This document shows, piece by piece, positions 1 to 10,630 of a stretch of 64,000 nucleotides of DNA. The notes below the pieces were generated by a model that did no database searches, was not told where the DNA came from, and saw only the letters and a program-made list of their open reading frames with translations. Origin of the DNA: Turritopsis dohrnii (Eukaryota; Cnidaria; Hydrozoa; Anthoathecata; Oceaniidae); assembly GCA_027922465.2 (NCBI GenBank), contig BQMF02000010.1:496001-560000 (forward strand). The letters run 5' to 3'. Made by a program: the position numbers and the translations under genes. Position 1 is the stretch's first letter; the number at the start of each line of letters is the position of its first letter.

Positions 1-324
1 GTACAATCATCGTATCAACAGGATCTTCCTCTCGCGCATAAACTACTTTCTCAATGGATAAACTTTTGTAATACCATTTCGTGGAGTAGCGTTGTTTTTC
101 TACAGCAATTACATCAGCTTGTCCAACCTCCATGTTTTTTATCTTAACTCAGCTTCAATGAAAAAACTTAAGTGAAAAAAATTTTCTATAATGTTACATT
201 TATAATGTTTATGCATGACTGACTTATAACTTACAGTGCGCATGCTGATGCAAAACTCTGAATTTTGATTGGTTCATGACTCACAGTGCGTATAGTGATG
301 CAAAACCCCCACTTTCCTACTACT
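1..324 (-). mobile_element. End of a second Polinton/Maverick (truncated by window edge)
   Basis: Read on the minus strand, a reading frame starts at the ATG near 133 (MEVGQAD...) and runs off the window edge. It is clearly related to the first gene of the complete Polinton at 29129 (both start MEVGQAD, then share STKW, EKxVYAR and EDPxDT). The AT-rich flank then ends in a short AGTA-type terminus around 321-324, like the AGTAGATA terminus of the other Polinton. Immediately after it begins sequence shared with the 5' flank of other BTB genes, which marks the junction. Only one end is visible, so TIR and target duplication cannot be checked. Confidence 0.7.
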
Positions 325-435
325 CGTAGCGGTCTGTATGAACAGTAAAGCAATGAACTAAGTTTTCAGAAGGATTTCTAAAATGTTGTATTTGTTCTAT
401 TTATTGATACCTAGTTACCAATAAAACCAATAAAA

Positions 436-724
436 ATGTCACTTGACAATAATTGGGTCAAAGAACCATGTGCATCTGCAACCATTGATGAACATCATAA
501 ATATTCGTTGCCATGGAACAATAGTGATGCGGTATTGATTGTTGAAGACACGAAATTTCACGTTCATTCGTTGATACTTGGGTTGGCATCACCAGTGTTT
601 CAAAGTATGTTAAATGGGAATTTTAAGGAAGGAAAAAGTATGGAAGTCAATCTACCTGGAAAAGAAAAAAGATGCATTTTGTTAATGTTGGATTTGATCT
701 ATCCTGGAGTACATAAAATTTCAG
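436..724 (+). pseudogene. Orphan first exon of a BTB/POZ gene
   Basis: This is exon 1 of the local BTB family: a short N-terminus, then the BTB core with SDAVLIVEDTKFHVHS and the LILGLASPVF helix. It ends at TTTCAG followed by gtatct, the phase-1 donor used by all family members here. The start ATG lies in the family context ACCAATAAAAATG. No matching second exon (consensus LSREYDI and AEEFGL) is found in the following 20 kb; the next related exon is the decayed fragment at 22.38 kb. A Polinton end sits about 110 bp upstream and a Mutator-like element lies downstream, so the gene is probably broken by insertions or deletion. The exon itself is undamaged. Confidence 0.7.
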
Positions 725-1650
725 GTATCTATTTCCTCTATCTATCACATGTGCATCTGATTGAAGAGAAAAGAGAAAATGTCTTACTCCCTTGTACATA
801 ATCTTGATGTCACTTCGGATAAAGAAGCTGCTTTTATTTTAAACAAGAAGCCCGTAGGCCTTAAGGTCAGCGCAAAATGTATGCTCAAAACCACAAAAGC
901 CAAAAACCTTATGTATAAAACAAAAAAGCTTACTTAAATTCATATAAAAACATACAGTGTGTTTCAAAAATAAGGCTACCCAAAACATTATTCACTGAAA
1001 GAAAAAAAGAAGGGCTATCAACGGACATTAAAATCACGTTGAAATGTTAAATATTTCAGAAGTTATAAGGAATTTTACCCGACAAAATATTATTCCGATT
1101 TTTTGACCAATTAACATATTTAATAGCAATATTTAATAGCACATATTTCAGGCCCTGAGACCTGAAGGTCAGCGCTTTCAGGAAAGTTGAAGAGTGATGG
1201 TCTGTAAAGCAAAATCGAAAACCTTTTTGCTCACCAGGAAGCTCGAAATAGGAATTTTTGAGATTGAACTAGTGTGACAGTGAATAAGAAACCCCAGTTC
1301 AAATGTGAAACATATATTGTGTTCATAAAGCAATATATATCATTGTAGTAAAATTTAATTCAAAACAATCAGATATTAAATATACAACACATTCACTCAA
1401 ATACTTATGAATGCACCATCAATGTCTACACATAAAACTAATAGAAACAACAGGACATGTGGCCTGAAAGTTAGTGATTTCAGCAAAGTTGAAAAATGTT
1501 GGACTGTGAAGCAAAATTGAAAAACACTTTTGACGCAGGAAGGTCAAAATAGTGACAGCGATTCAGAGAATAACACATTCCAGTTGAAAAGGCAGACAGG
1601 TACCCTCTCAAAATTGATTGCATATACCAGCATCATTACAACAAAACTTA
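725..1650. repeat. Non-coding stretch with a diverged ~300-bp direct repeat
   Basis: Two diverged direct copies lie at about 1155-1365 and 1455-1655. They share the order: TTTCAGGAAAGTTGAA-like, GGTCTGTAAAGCAAAAT-like, CAGTTCAAA/CAGTTGAAA, and AATTTAATTCAA. A shorter third trace occurs near 848-880. The second copy is interrupted at its right end by the Mutator-like element. No credible gene is present. Confidence 0.45.
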
Positions 1651-1975
1651 ATTCAATAAGAGCCAGATGGCGCAAAACGGTAGCAGCAAAAGTACTTGCC
1701 ACAAGAATACTATTAAATTTGAAATTTTACTTAAAGTTCTTAAACGTTCTGTAAATGTTATTTCTTGAGATATCTTACTGGTGGAAAACAGGCATAAACG
1801 ATAATAATATTTAAAATTACTAACTCGTGTAAATAGGGTCTAATCGGAACACACCAGCAATTTAATTTATTAGAAGACAAAAGAATTATACATGCATGAG
1901 CTGTTTATAACGTACGTTTTTTTTTATAAGAGCTTATGTAGAAAAAAAACGCGTTTCTTCGCGTACTTTATAAAA

Positions 1976-2100
1976 CATGAACCGACCAGAACCGACCAGA
2001 ACCCACCATGAACCCACCAGAACCCACCATGAACCCACCAGAACCCACCATGAACCCACCAGAAACCGAACAGAACCCAGCAAAAATCCACCAATACGCA
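1976..2100. repeat. Minisatellite, left arm of the Mutator-like element
   Basis: Tandem units of about 20-30 bp are built from GAACCCACCAGAACCCACCAT and GAACCGACCA. The block is the reverse complement of the block at 7193-7296, so the two form long inverted subterminal repeats. Small open frames across it (FWWVHGG-type repeats) are simple translations of the repeat and are not genes. Confidence 0.75.
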
Positions 2101-2394
2101 CAATGAAAAAAGAAAATCGACCAGAGAACGATCAGGAATAGTGGCTTGATACCCTGGCGCCCGTTTCGAGGCTATCATAGACGAAATGACTCCATATTAC
2201 GTCAATCAAACTTCGTTTCCAGGACATTTTACGATACCCTCATACAGCAGTTGTAAAAATTCACACTTAGCTTGAAGACAAGGGTTGAAACCATTCCTTA
2301 GTCAGAAGGATACAAAGCAAAAACAAGGACAAATCTAGCCAAAACAATAACAACTTTTTTAAATGATAAACACAAGATAAAAAACAAGGAGCGT

Positions 2395-5300
2395 CTACAA
2401 ATCTTCAAACAAGCATCCTGCTTCAACCAATTTCGATATTTGGCTGTCTGTTAGATGTGTTTTAGTTTTCTCTGCAACGGTGATGGCTGCAAAATCAAAT
2501 TTTTGATCGTGACCTTTTAAACAGTTTGTTAGGTAATGAAGGTATACATTTCCAGTGTTTTTGCGTCGATTTCCTTGAGAATCAGTATATTCCCGGACAG
2601 CGCTTGTCTTCACTGCAATAACGTCTGCTGACGTAAAGGATATCTTGCATTCTTCACACCTTTTGACGTTGCTGGGAAACGATGATTTATCTTTTTTGTG
2701 TACTAACAGGTAAATCTTGGAACTGGTACGGTTTGGATTGAACACGTCAAGAGCAGGAACAGCAGTTTTACCTTTCGAACTGACTTTCCACGAAGAGGTA
2801 GTTTTCTTAATTTTCAAAGGAGTGACGCAGGCATTTGGTTTTGATAATTGAGAATTTTGACTCACAAATGTATCAGGTTCTGGTAGTCTGGCACGTCTTT
2901 TTTCTCCAGGCTTCTTTTTTGATCCTGCATCTGCTGGTTTAGTGTACTTCTGGAATCCTGTCGGTGAATAGGAAAGAAAGGATTCAAAATGTTGAGCCTT
3001 TCTATTGGCATTCATACGCACCCAATTGACGGGGTTGACAAAAAACTGGCGGTATCCATCTGCAAGACGATATTTTCCTTGCCCAATGATAGCTTTCCGA
3101 GCTTCATTCAGGTAATTTTCTTGAATCCACTTTGTTAAAGCTATACTAGTGGAAGTAACGTCAGAAGGAATCGCTAAATCACTCAATTTCTTTTTCAACA
3201 AGCGGTGTTTTAATTCCAGACTATTTGAATAGAATCTTTCCGATATTCCCAGTAATTCTCGAGCTGAATGGACTAGGCATGTTTCGAAAATCACAAGTCT
3301 TTTCTTACAAAACCATTCGTAAAACCCTGGAACTAAATCTTCCCATATATCTTTCAACGATTCTACCTTTACTGCAAGGTCCTCTGGATCCAATGCATCA
3401 GCAAGACCATCTTGTACAATGCTATTGACTTGGCATCCATATATGTCAGACATTACGCGATTAATCGTTCGCTGGTTTGCGTTCATTTTTCTAAGTTTTT
3501 CTTTGTCAGCACCCTGCAAATGCTGTGTGCACCACATGTGAGTTGCATTTGGTAGTAAATCCACCAATCCCTGTGCAGTAGCTTTGTCCAGGTCATGTCC
3601 AATCTTCTTAATATTTTGCAAATCTGGATTGGCAATGATTAGCTCTCCAACAACGCGGCGAAATGACAGTTGATTTTTTCGGAATTGCCACTGGCTTGGC
3701 CCAGGAAAGTGCGGATGTTTTCCATTTTCATCTATCAATGACTCGTTTTCGTATGACGAGTCAGTCAACCACAATTTTTCAGCAACTTGAAAGGTGGTAT
3801 TGACAACAAATGTGGAATTTCCATCAACACAAAATCGTTTCAAATCATTGATCATATGAGGTAGATAATTCACAGAGAAAAAGCTGTCTTTGTCGAATCT
3901 GACGGTTTGAACAAAACTGTCTCCATGAATTAAATCGATTAAAGTCTCTGCTTCACTTTTCTCTGTAGCACTACTTGATGGTTTCATTTTTTGTTTTTGG
4001 TTGTGAACAAACCTAGGATTGTTGATCATTTCACTGACGGAACCTACTGTGTCGTTCTTTTGGCTCAGCTGCACATAGACCTCATCAACAGATGTACCAC
4101 ATGAAAGCTTTTCATGAACTTCAGAAAAAAGTGATGGATCCTTGCGATAGTAGCTAGCAGAATGAGATTTTTTAGCATTTCCATGACGTTCAACCAAAAA
4201 GTCATCTTGATGTTCGATGCTATCATCGGTCCAGCGTGACAAGTACATGAAGTATGGATGTGGCATGGATTTGGTTACCTTTCTTACAACAGCAATCATA
4301 TTGTAGAATTTTTTCGACTTGCTATGGCGATACTGACGAGTCAATTGATAAACTCTATCTGCATCCACAAACTCTTTCTTGTAAATTGGCCGTGCAGTGG
4401 CAGCTGAATTGTCACGTTTGTTTATAAAATATTTGTTTTCTGCATTTTTATGCACCATTGAACAGGAACCATTGCACCAAAAGAAATATTTGCTGCTGTT
4501 TCCACGTTTGCTGTATGCTCCATTGTCATCAGCTCGAGCAGATGCTATGCTGATTTTTTCCATATTTAACGTACACATGAAATTATTTCTTCGAGCTGCT
4601 GAAGGCTTGACATGGGATTCAAATTCTTCTGGGTTATTCAGCAAGACATTGAATATTATCTCCGCCCATTCAAAGTCAGAGTTCGGGAGCTGCGTCAATT
4701 TTTCCTCCTCCAAACTTTTGTTTTCTAATTCCGCATCTGAATCTACGACTACAACAGACCCACTGCCTCTGTCATCCACAGAATCATTTTCCAACCTAAA
4801 TGCATGTATGAGCATAAAACAATCACTTGCAACCTCGTACCTAGGCCATCTTTTTAGCGGATGTCCGTTCATCAAAAGGAAAAGAGGTCCTGGGTACGAG
4901 GTTGAATCACTTAAAGAGAAAGTTTCTAAAGGCTATGCGAACTGATGTGTTTACTGGATGCCAGTAAATTGATGAATATGCTGATTATTTGTTTGTCATT
5001 ATCAATATGCCTAAAACATTTCAAATGAAACAGAAATTTTAAAATACAATGCTAAAACAAAAGTTTCAACAATAGGGTGCTTCGTATTTCAACGTGACCA
5101 TGAAAAGAAGACTTCCGAAAATTTATTAAATGAAAAAAACAACCTCGAACCCAGGGCCATATTTGTCTCTCTTTCGGTTTTCGCAATTTCATGGCATCCA
5201 GTAAACATTTACAAATTAATTAACAAAACAATTACAAACATCAATTAAAATGCAATTACTTACTTCACAAAACTGGGAGTAAATTTTGTAATTTCAATTT

Positions 5301-5526
5301 CTTCCTCGTCACTTTCATGAACAAAACCACCTTCATTGGTAAACTTGGAATTTTCTGAAAAAGAAAGATGTTAATAATTGCTAAAATTGGACTAAGGTAT
5401 CTTCAAATCGCATAAAAGCATGTTGCTAGATCAAAAATGTGAGTCCATGGCAAAAGGAAACGGTAGAAAAAACAAATGATAATAATAAGACAGAAAAACA
5501 ATATTACCTGCACTGAAAAAACTCAT
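2395..5526 (-). CDS. MULE-type transposase (spliced, N-terminal exons inferred)
   Basis: The main open exon, 2395-4932, encodes about 845 residues. A MULE-like catalytic region is suggested by an early D (FCVDGNSTFVV), a second acidic region (GHDLDKATAQGL) and C-x2-H (MWCTQHLQ). Two short upstream exons look real: 5508-5526 (ATG, MSFFSA, donor GTAATA) and 5264-5354 (acidic; GGFVHESDEEE), but I could not resolve the join to the main exon. The C-terminal third is basic and low in complexity, then has a possible C-x2-C pair (CEECK). The frame reads straight through a 75-bp MITE plus its 9-bp duplication (84 nt, in frame) at residues about 8-35. The gene lies within the Mutator-like element and is probably its own transposase. 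A domesticated host gene is the alternative. Confidence 0.6.
4830..4904. mobile_element. 75-bp hairpin MITE with 9-bp target duplication
   Basis: The ends CAACCTCGTACC and GGTACGAGGTTG are perfect inverted repeats, and the arms continue imperfectly inward. The flanks are AATCACTTG (4821-4829) and AATCACTTA (4905-4913), a 9-bp duplication with one mismatch. The same family recurs at 57751-57842. The insertion lies in the coding exon of the MULE-type transposase and keeps its frame. Confidence 0.75.
4949..5207. repeat. Short inverted repeat pair flanking a ~230-bp segment
   Basis: GTTTACTGGATGCCA at 4949-4963 is the exact reverse complement of 5193-5207. A single-arm AACCTCGAACCCAGG, the end motif of the hairpin MITE family, lies just inside at about 5143-5157. 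It could be a small decayed element. It probably separates the second and third exons of the transposase gene. Confidence 0.5.
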
Positions 5527-5529
5527 CTT

Positions 5530-7165
5530 GGCTTTGTCTATTAAGTTCACTTCGATTGAAAAAAGAGTCTAACGAAAAGCGACCGTTTGCGATCTGCAAT
5601 AATGAATCGAAATGATGCGTCAGTTTCTTCTCAAATATTCTCATTGAAAAGTGAAACACAAGGCCTCTATTGTTTTTCTTTATGTTTAAACCCTTTGCAT
5701 TTATCGGATTCCGTAAAAATCGCCGAGATTGGTTCAGCAAAATATTTTTTCTCTTAAAGGTGCTACGTGCTTAAATTTGATAATAGGTTTTCGTAATACA
5801 ATGTGCCACAATTTTTGTAAATCACGTAAGCATTAATGATTAACGTTTTTAAAACGTTTCAACGTTTATAATGACCTAATTTACACAAAGGTTTATTCAA
5901 TATCAATAAAGAAAAATTCTGGTGTATAAGATAATACATCCACCAAAAGAAACGTGAGGAAATTTTATTACATCAACCTGCTATGATGGGTGTTGCAGCT
6001 AATCCACGATTTGGAGTTCTTACAAAGAAAGAAAAAGAAAAAAATATAATAATGGAATGATAATGAAATAAAATTAAAAAAAATCTTTTTGAATTTTTAT
6101 GACAAGCTTTTTATGGAGTTTCATATGTTGTTAGGGTTAGAATCTATCCTTTTATTATTATCAATAAAAGCTCACATATTTATTGAAAGTGAAAAAAGAA
6201 ACACAAGTGAATAAATATACTTCTAAACCATTTATCGATAGCTTGAGAATTGCAAGAGAATTCACAACCTGAATTCAGACTCAGGATGTTCTTATTTTTT
6301 TCGAATTTTTTGGTCAAATCTGTGGCTTGTGTTCTTCAGAAGCCGTTTGGCTTAAAGACTTCAGGAAAGTGTCATAACGACACATATACTCTCAACAACG
6401 CAACATTGCCGAATTGCCAATTTTGTTCAAGTTTGACAACATGACCGTCTAATTCGAAATCAGCAACATTCAATTGTGCTTTGTGCAACTTTTATGCGAA
6501 ATTGCGAATTTGTAAACGACTTCATGTAAACAATGCACGAAATCACGGGTATTTTAAACACTTTACTCCACCACGGGTGTCCTAAAGTCAGAAAACGTGT
6601 ATCCCGAGTTACAATTACGAAAGGAACTTTGTTGTATAAAGAACTATAAAAAATGATATGAAGTGAGCAAGAAAAAATTCACAGTTCTCTGAGTTACAGA
6701 TGAGTTATTTGCTTCCTTTCAACAAAAGTTCGGTAGCATTCTTATTTCTTACACGAAACTGTTGCATGAAACTATTATATCTGTATTATTTGTTAATCAG
6801 TTTGAGACAACTTTATTTATTTCAAAATTCCCAACATAAACTATTGTAATAATAGTATAAAAGAAAGGACCTGAAGCCGATGTTCCACCTAATCGTATAC
6901 AGGAGACCGGGTGATCCTGGGTCTCATCTATGGCATGTAAGGGTCTGGTTCCCAGTTCCTATATATCGCATGTCACGATTTAAATATTGCACAGATAAAT
7001 TTTTATACATAAAAATATGATTTGTTTACTGTACAAGTCAAGGAAATTATTGCGCTTTCAAGTAAATCCACTTTGCAAAACTGGAAAACACATAACGTTG
7101 TCATTCACGGTAAAATGACACAACTACTGCGCGAAATGAAATTTCTATAGCATTCCATAATCCGA
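5530..7165. other. Gene-free interior of the Mutator-like element
   Basis: AT-rich sequence with no credible coding region. The motif GGTCAAATCTGTGGCTTGTG near 6310 recurs in diverged form near 21740 (GGTCAAATCTGAGGCTCGTG), so part of it is dispersed repeat. Confidence 0.4.
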
Positions 7166-7192
7166 TAATGTTTTTTTTTTCGTGGATCCTTG

Positions 7193-7296
7193 CTCGGTTC
7201 TGGTGGGTTCATGGTCGGTTCTGGTGGGTTCATGGTCGGTTCTGGTGGGTTCATGGTCGGTTCTGGTGGGTTCTGGTCGGTTCTGGTCGGTTCATG
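7193..7296. repeat. Minisatellite, right arm of the Mutator-like element
   Basis: Tandem GGTTCTGGTGGGTTCATGGTC units are the inverted counterpart of the block at 1976-2100. Confidence 0.75.
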
Positions 7297-8059
7297 TTAT
7301 ATCAAGTACGGTTTCTTCGAAAAAAAATGTATGTTTTGAATTATAATTTTTTGAAACCGAAAATGAATTCAAACAGATAACTGCCTTTTTTTTAACTCGA
7401 TTATTGAAAACCTTGATGTTCAAAGACAGAACAGATAGCTAACAAACGTAGAAAGTAATAAGAAAGTCTGATGTGTGCTTTACTGACACGAAAAACATAT
7501 CTATTTTCAAGTGCCAAAGTTCATTGATTCAGTACCATAAAAGTAACTAAAAGTCCCAGTTTTATGTAAACCTATTTGATTAATATCCATTCCTTCATCA
7601 ATTAAGTGATAAAATATCAAAGAAAACGTATTTTAAATGTATGTGATTGAAAACCTTCGAAAATTCAAAAAGGCTGCGTTCGTTCATTAGAATGTATATT
7701 GAGTTTTTAGTAGGGACTCGCATACTCTAAATCGTAGGCTAAAAACTGCCGTTTCGGCCGGAGTAGTAGTAGTAGTAGTAGGAGTAGTAGTAGGAGTCCA
7801 AGTGTGTTTTAATACGGTATTCGCTTTCGCTGCTACCGTAATAAAGTCTGTATCAAAGAAATTAAAGATACGAAGCATCACTCAAATCTATATATTAATA
7901 ACCGATTCTCTGTTTGTTTGTGCGTTTGTTTGTTTGTAAGTCACGCAAAATGGTAGATTGAGTTGTGAGCGAAATTATTTCTTTTTTTGTGTGCGACATG
8001 AGTTCGAAGCAAATACATTGCAACCCCAATCGAACGTGACTTTTTTTGGCTGATGAACT

Positions 8060-8850
8060 AATAGGAACAAGAGCTAGATGACGCAAAACGGTAGCAGCAA
8101 TTGTACTTAAAGTTATGAAAAGTTACTACCACAAAGTTCTTTGAGGCTTGTGTTTTTTATATCTCACTGGTGGAAAACAGGCATATTTCAAAATTATTAG
8201 TTAGTGTAAAAAGCGTCTAATCATAAACCACCAGAAATTAATTTATTAAAGACAAAAGAATTATACATGCGTGAGCTGTATATGATTTTTTATAAGAAAT
8301 TTTTTTGTAAGGCCATGTGTAGAAAAAACCACGCGTTTCGAAAAAAAAATGTTTTTAATTTTTCATGAAACCAAAAATGAATTCAAACAAATAACTGCCT
8401 TTTCGAACTAGATCTTTGAAAGTCTTAATACAGAAACAGTGTATAGTGGCTAACAAATGAGGTAATAAGAAATTTTGAACTGATAAGCTTTACTAACAAG
8501 AAAAGCAACATATCAAGTATTTTCAGTTAACGTAATGAACTAAAAGTCCCATTTCTATGTAGACTTATTTGATAAGAATTCATTCTTTCATGGATTAAGC
8601 TACAAAATATCAGATTATGTACTTTTAAAACAAAACGCAATCTATTTTTAAATGTTTGATATAGAAAAGCTTCCAAAATTCGAAGTCTGCGTTCCTTTAT
8701 TAGAACTTACATTGCGTTATTAGTAAAGTCTCGCAGACTCTAAATCGCAGACTAATTGCCATTTCGGCCGGAGTAGTAGTAGTAGGAGGAGTAGGAGTCC
8801 ACGGGTGTTTTAATACGGTATTCGCTTTCGCTGCTACCGTAATAACGTTT
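8060..8850. mobile_element. Internally deleted (non-autonomous) copy of the Mutator-like element
   Basis: It begins with GCTAGATGACGCAAAACGG and ends with GCTGCTACCG. The first about 270 bp align with the left end of the element at 1655. The rest aligns with its right end from about 7318 onward. It therefore lacks the minisatellites and the transposase gene. The junction lies near 8340, at CGCGTTTCGAAAAAAAAATG. A (GTA/GGA) triplet repeat near 8773 matches that at 7760. Confidence 0.7.
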
Positions 8851-9150
8851 CGTTTTTATTATTTTGTTAGTTTTATATTCCACGTTGACTTGGCTTTGAA
8901 AACAATACATCAACTAAATACAAAGAAACTAACTGATAAAACATTTTGGACAAAAAGCAGCCGTGGGAGAACGTGGTAGCATCTCGGTTTGCCAGTGTAT
9001 CCTAACGTATCCTTGCCTGACTGTCTGAGACGGGTGAACATTTTTTCGAGTAATGAAAATGTTTAAAAACCTATAGGTAAAAAAAAAATATCATAAAACA
9101 AAATATTTTTTTTTGCTTTTGTCATAATAGTTGTCTTTAATCGATTTCTT
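8851..9150. other. Spacer with no recognised feature
   Basis: Nothing beyond a poly-A-rich tract near 9080-9110 is visible. The sequence CTGTCTGAGACGGGT near 9020 resembles the subterminal GAGACGGGAT motif of the Harbinger element at 18 kb, but this is short. Confidence 0.3.
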
Positions 9151-9154
9151 TTAA

Positions 9155-9544
9155 TTCCTTAATTACGTAAGGCGCGCAGCGCCGCAATGTAATTGGGATT
9201 TTATGAATAAAATCAAAGTACGATCTAATATTGGATAATCGAGACCAATCGCGAAGCATAGTGGAAACCAGACGGACAAAATGACTAGGACGGTGAACCG
9301 AGGCAGTAAAGCGAGACAGAGAAAACAACAATATGTCGGTTTATTAACACTGAATGTTAGTCATATATTTCATAAACCAAAATAAAATGCTGTCAAGCTT
9401 GTTTCCCAAACTTGTTTCCTAAGAAAAAACAAAAAAACAAATTAATGAAGGGCAGGAGGGAGGGAGAATATTAGATCGTACTTCGATTTTATTCATAAAA
9501 TCCCAATTACATTGCGGCGCTGCGCGCCTTACGTAATTAAGGAA
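9155..9544. repeat. Long inverted repeat (76-bp arms) at the DIRS 3' end
   Basis: Arms 9155-9230 and 9469-9544 differ at one position and are separated by 238 bp. Both contain the GC-rich core GGCGCGCAGCGCC. The segment 9223-9275 is also a diverged direct copy of part of the adjacent terminal repeat (9572-9625; both have ATTGGATAATCGAGACCAATC). The layout matches the internal complementary region used in circular replication of DIRS elements. Confidence 0.75.
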
Positions 9545-9630
9545 TTTTATTTCATAAAATCTCCGTAGATCTAATATTGGATAATCGAGACCAATCTCTC
9601 CCATATTGGAAACCAGACTCCCAAACATCC

Positions 9631-10630
9631 TTAGTTCAAAGCGTTGCTTAATATAGTGGACTCAAAACTATCTCCAGTTAAAATCTCTTTATTATAGTGT
9701 TTTTGCCAAGTTGATTTTCCTGACCAGTGGCCCCGTTTCAAAATATCTTCAAGAGACAGACCTAGCACCTTAGCCTTGGATGTTGAAGCAGATCTACAGG
9801 AATGAGCTTTGTAAAGAGAAGTGTCTATTCCAGCCTGCTTAAGCATAACTTTCACCCAATTGGCTATAGTCGATTTCTGAACTTCCTTATGTGGTTTCAG
9901 ATGGCTAAGGAGCATTTGATTCTGATTTTGTTTTCGCCATAAGGTTGACCTCTTCAAGTACTCATCAATACATGCTACAACACACAATGATTTTTCTTGA
10001 GGGTATTCATGAAACTCTAAACAAGGTGGAGGTTTTCCTTTCCTCCAGCTTTTGGTAACTTTGGTAAAATAAAATTTATAAGAAGTAGATGTCTTAGCCA
10101 TAAATCGAATGTCAAGATAACTTAATTCGTGACATCTCCCTGCAGATGTAAGAAATAATAACATCGTTAGTTTTAAAATCAAGTCCCTATCCAACAGGTC
10201 ATTATTGTTTGGCATACCCCTAATAAAAGTCAGCACTTTCTCAACATCCCATATGAACACATACCTAGGTTTTGGCGGGTTCTTGTTAAATATCCCTGTC
10301 ATTAGGTTGCAAACTCTAGGGTGTTTACCAATTGGCATATTATCGACTTTATTATGATAAGCAGATATAGCTGATCTATATGAATTAATAGTGGAGTATG
10401 CGAGCTTTTCTTCAAAAAGATATGCTAGAAAATCTAAAATATAATTTAAATGGCATGAATACGGATCAATTTCCCGTTCACCACACCAGCTAACCCATTT
10501 TCGCCAGGACGATTCGTAATTAGATGAAGTGCCTGGTCGTCTGGCATTTGTGATAAGTTCTGTAGCCCTTGCCGAAACCCCTTCAATAGCCAGTCTTTGC
10601 CTGAGACTTTCCAAGCCACTAATTTTAGAG
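9631..10630 (-). CDS. Tyrosine recombinase of the DIRS element
   Basis: This is the C-terminal third of a 1069-residue open frame (9631-12840). A core-binding region (AYLFEEKLAYSTINSYRSAISAYH) precedes the catalytic domain. Visible catalytic residues are R in TSAGRCHEL, H-x-x-R in KAHSCRSAS, the later H in GHWSGKSTW, and the nucleophile Y in WQKHYNKE. It would join the circular cDNA to the genome without a target duplication. It overlaps the end of the RT/RNase H frame by about 180 bp, the usual DIRS arrangement. How the frame is initiated is unknown. The stretch of the same frame upstream of about 10630 lies opposite the RT frame. Confidence 0.88.

Larger units (their letters stand above)
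1655..7842 (-). mobile_element. Mutator-like DNA transposon, full-length copy
   Basis: The ends carry inverted CGGTAGCAGC (left, about 1678) and GCTGCTACCG (right, about 7833-7842). Sequence just inside each end is shared in direct order with the short element at 8060-8850, which shows that the two are family members. The left shared part runs GGTGGAAAACAGGCAT through GAATTATACATGC. The right shared part runs from GAAACCGAAAATGAATTC to the TTCGGCCGGAGTAG triplet array. Between them lie two inverted minisatellite blocks and a transposase gene on the minus strand. No convincing target duplication was found. A 75-bp hairpin MITE is nested at 4830-4904. Confidence 0.6.

Noticed and set aside
1924..2178. 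Frame with FWWVHGG repeats, and its counterpart at 7168-7380
   Set aside because: Translations of the minisatellite arms of the Mutator-like element.
4397..4945. 182-residue plus-strand frame
   Set aside because: Lies opposite the MULE-type transposase and has no features of its own.
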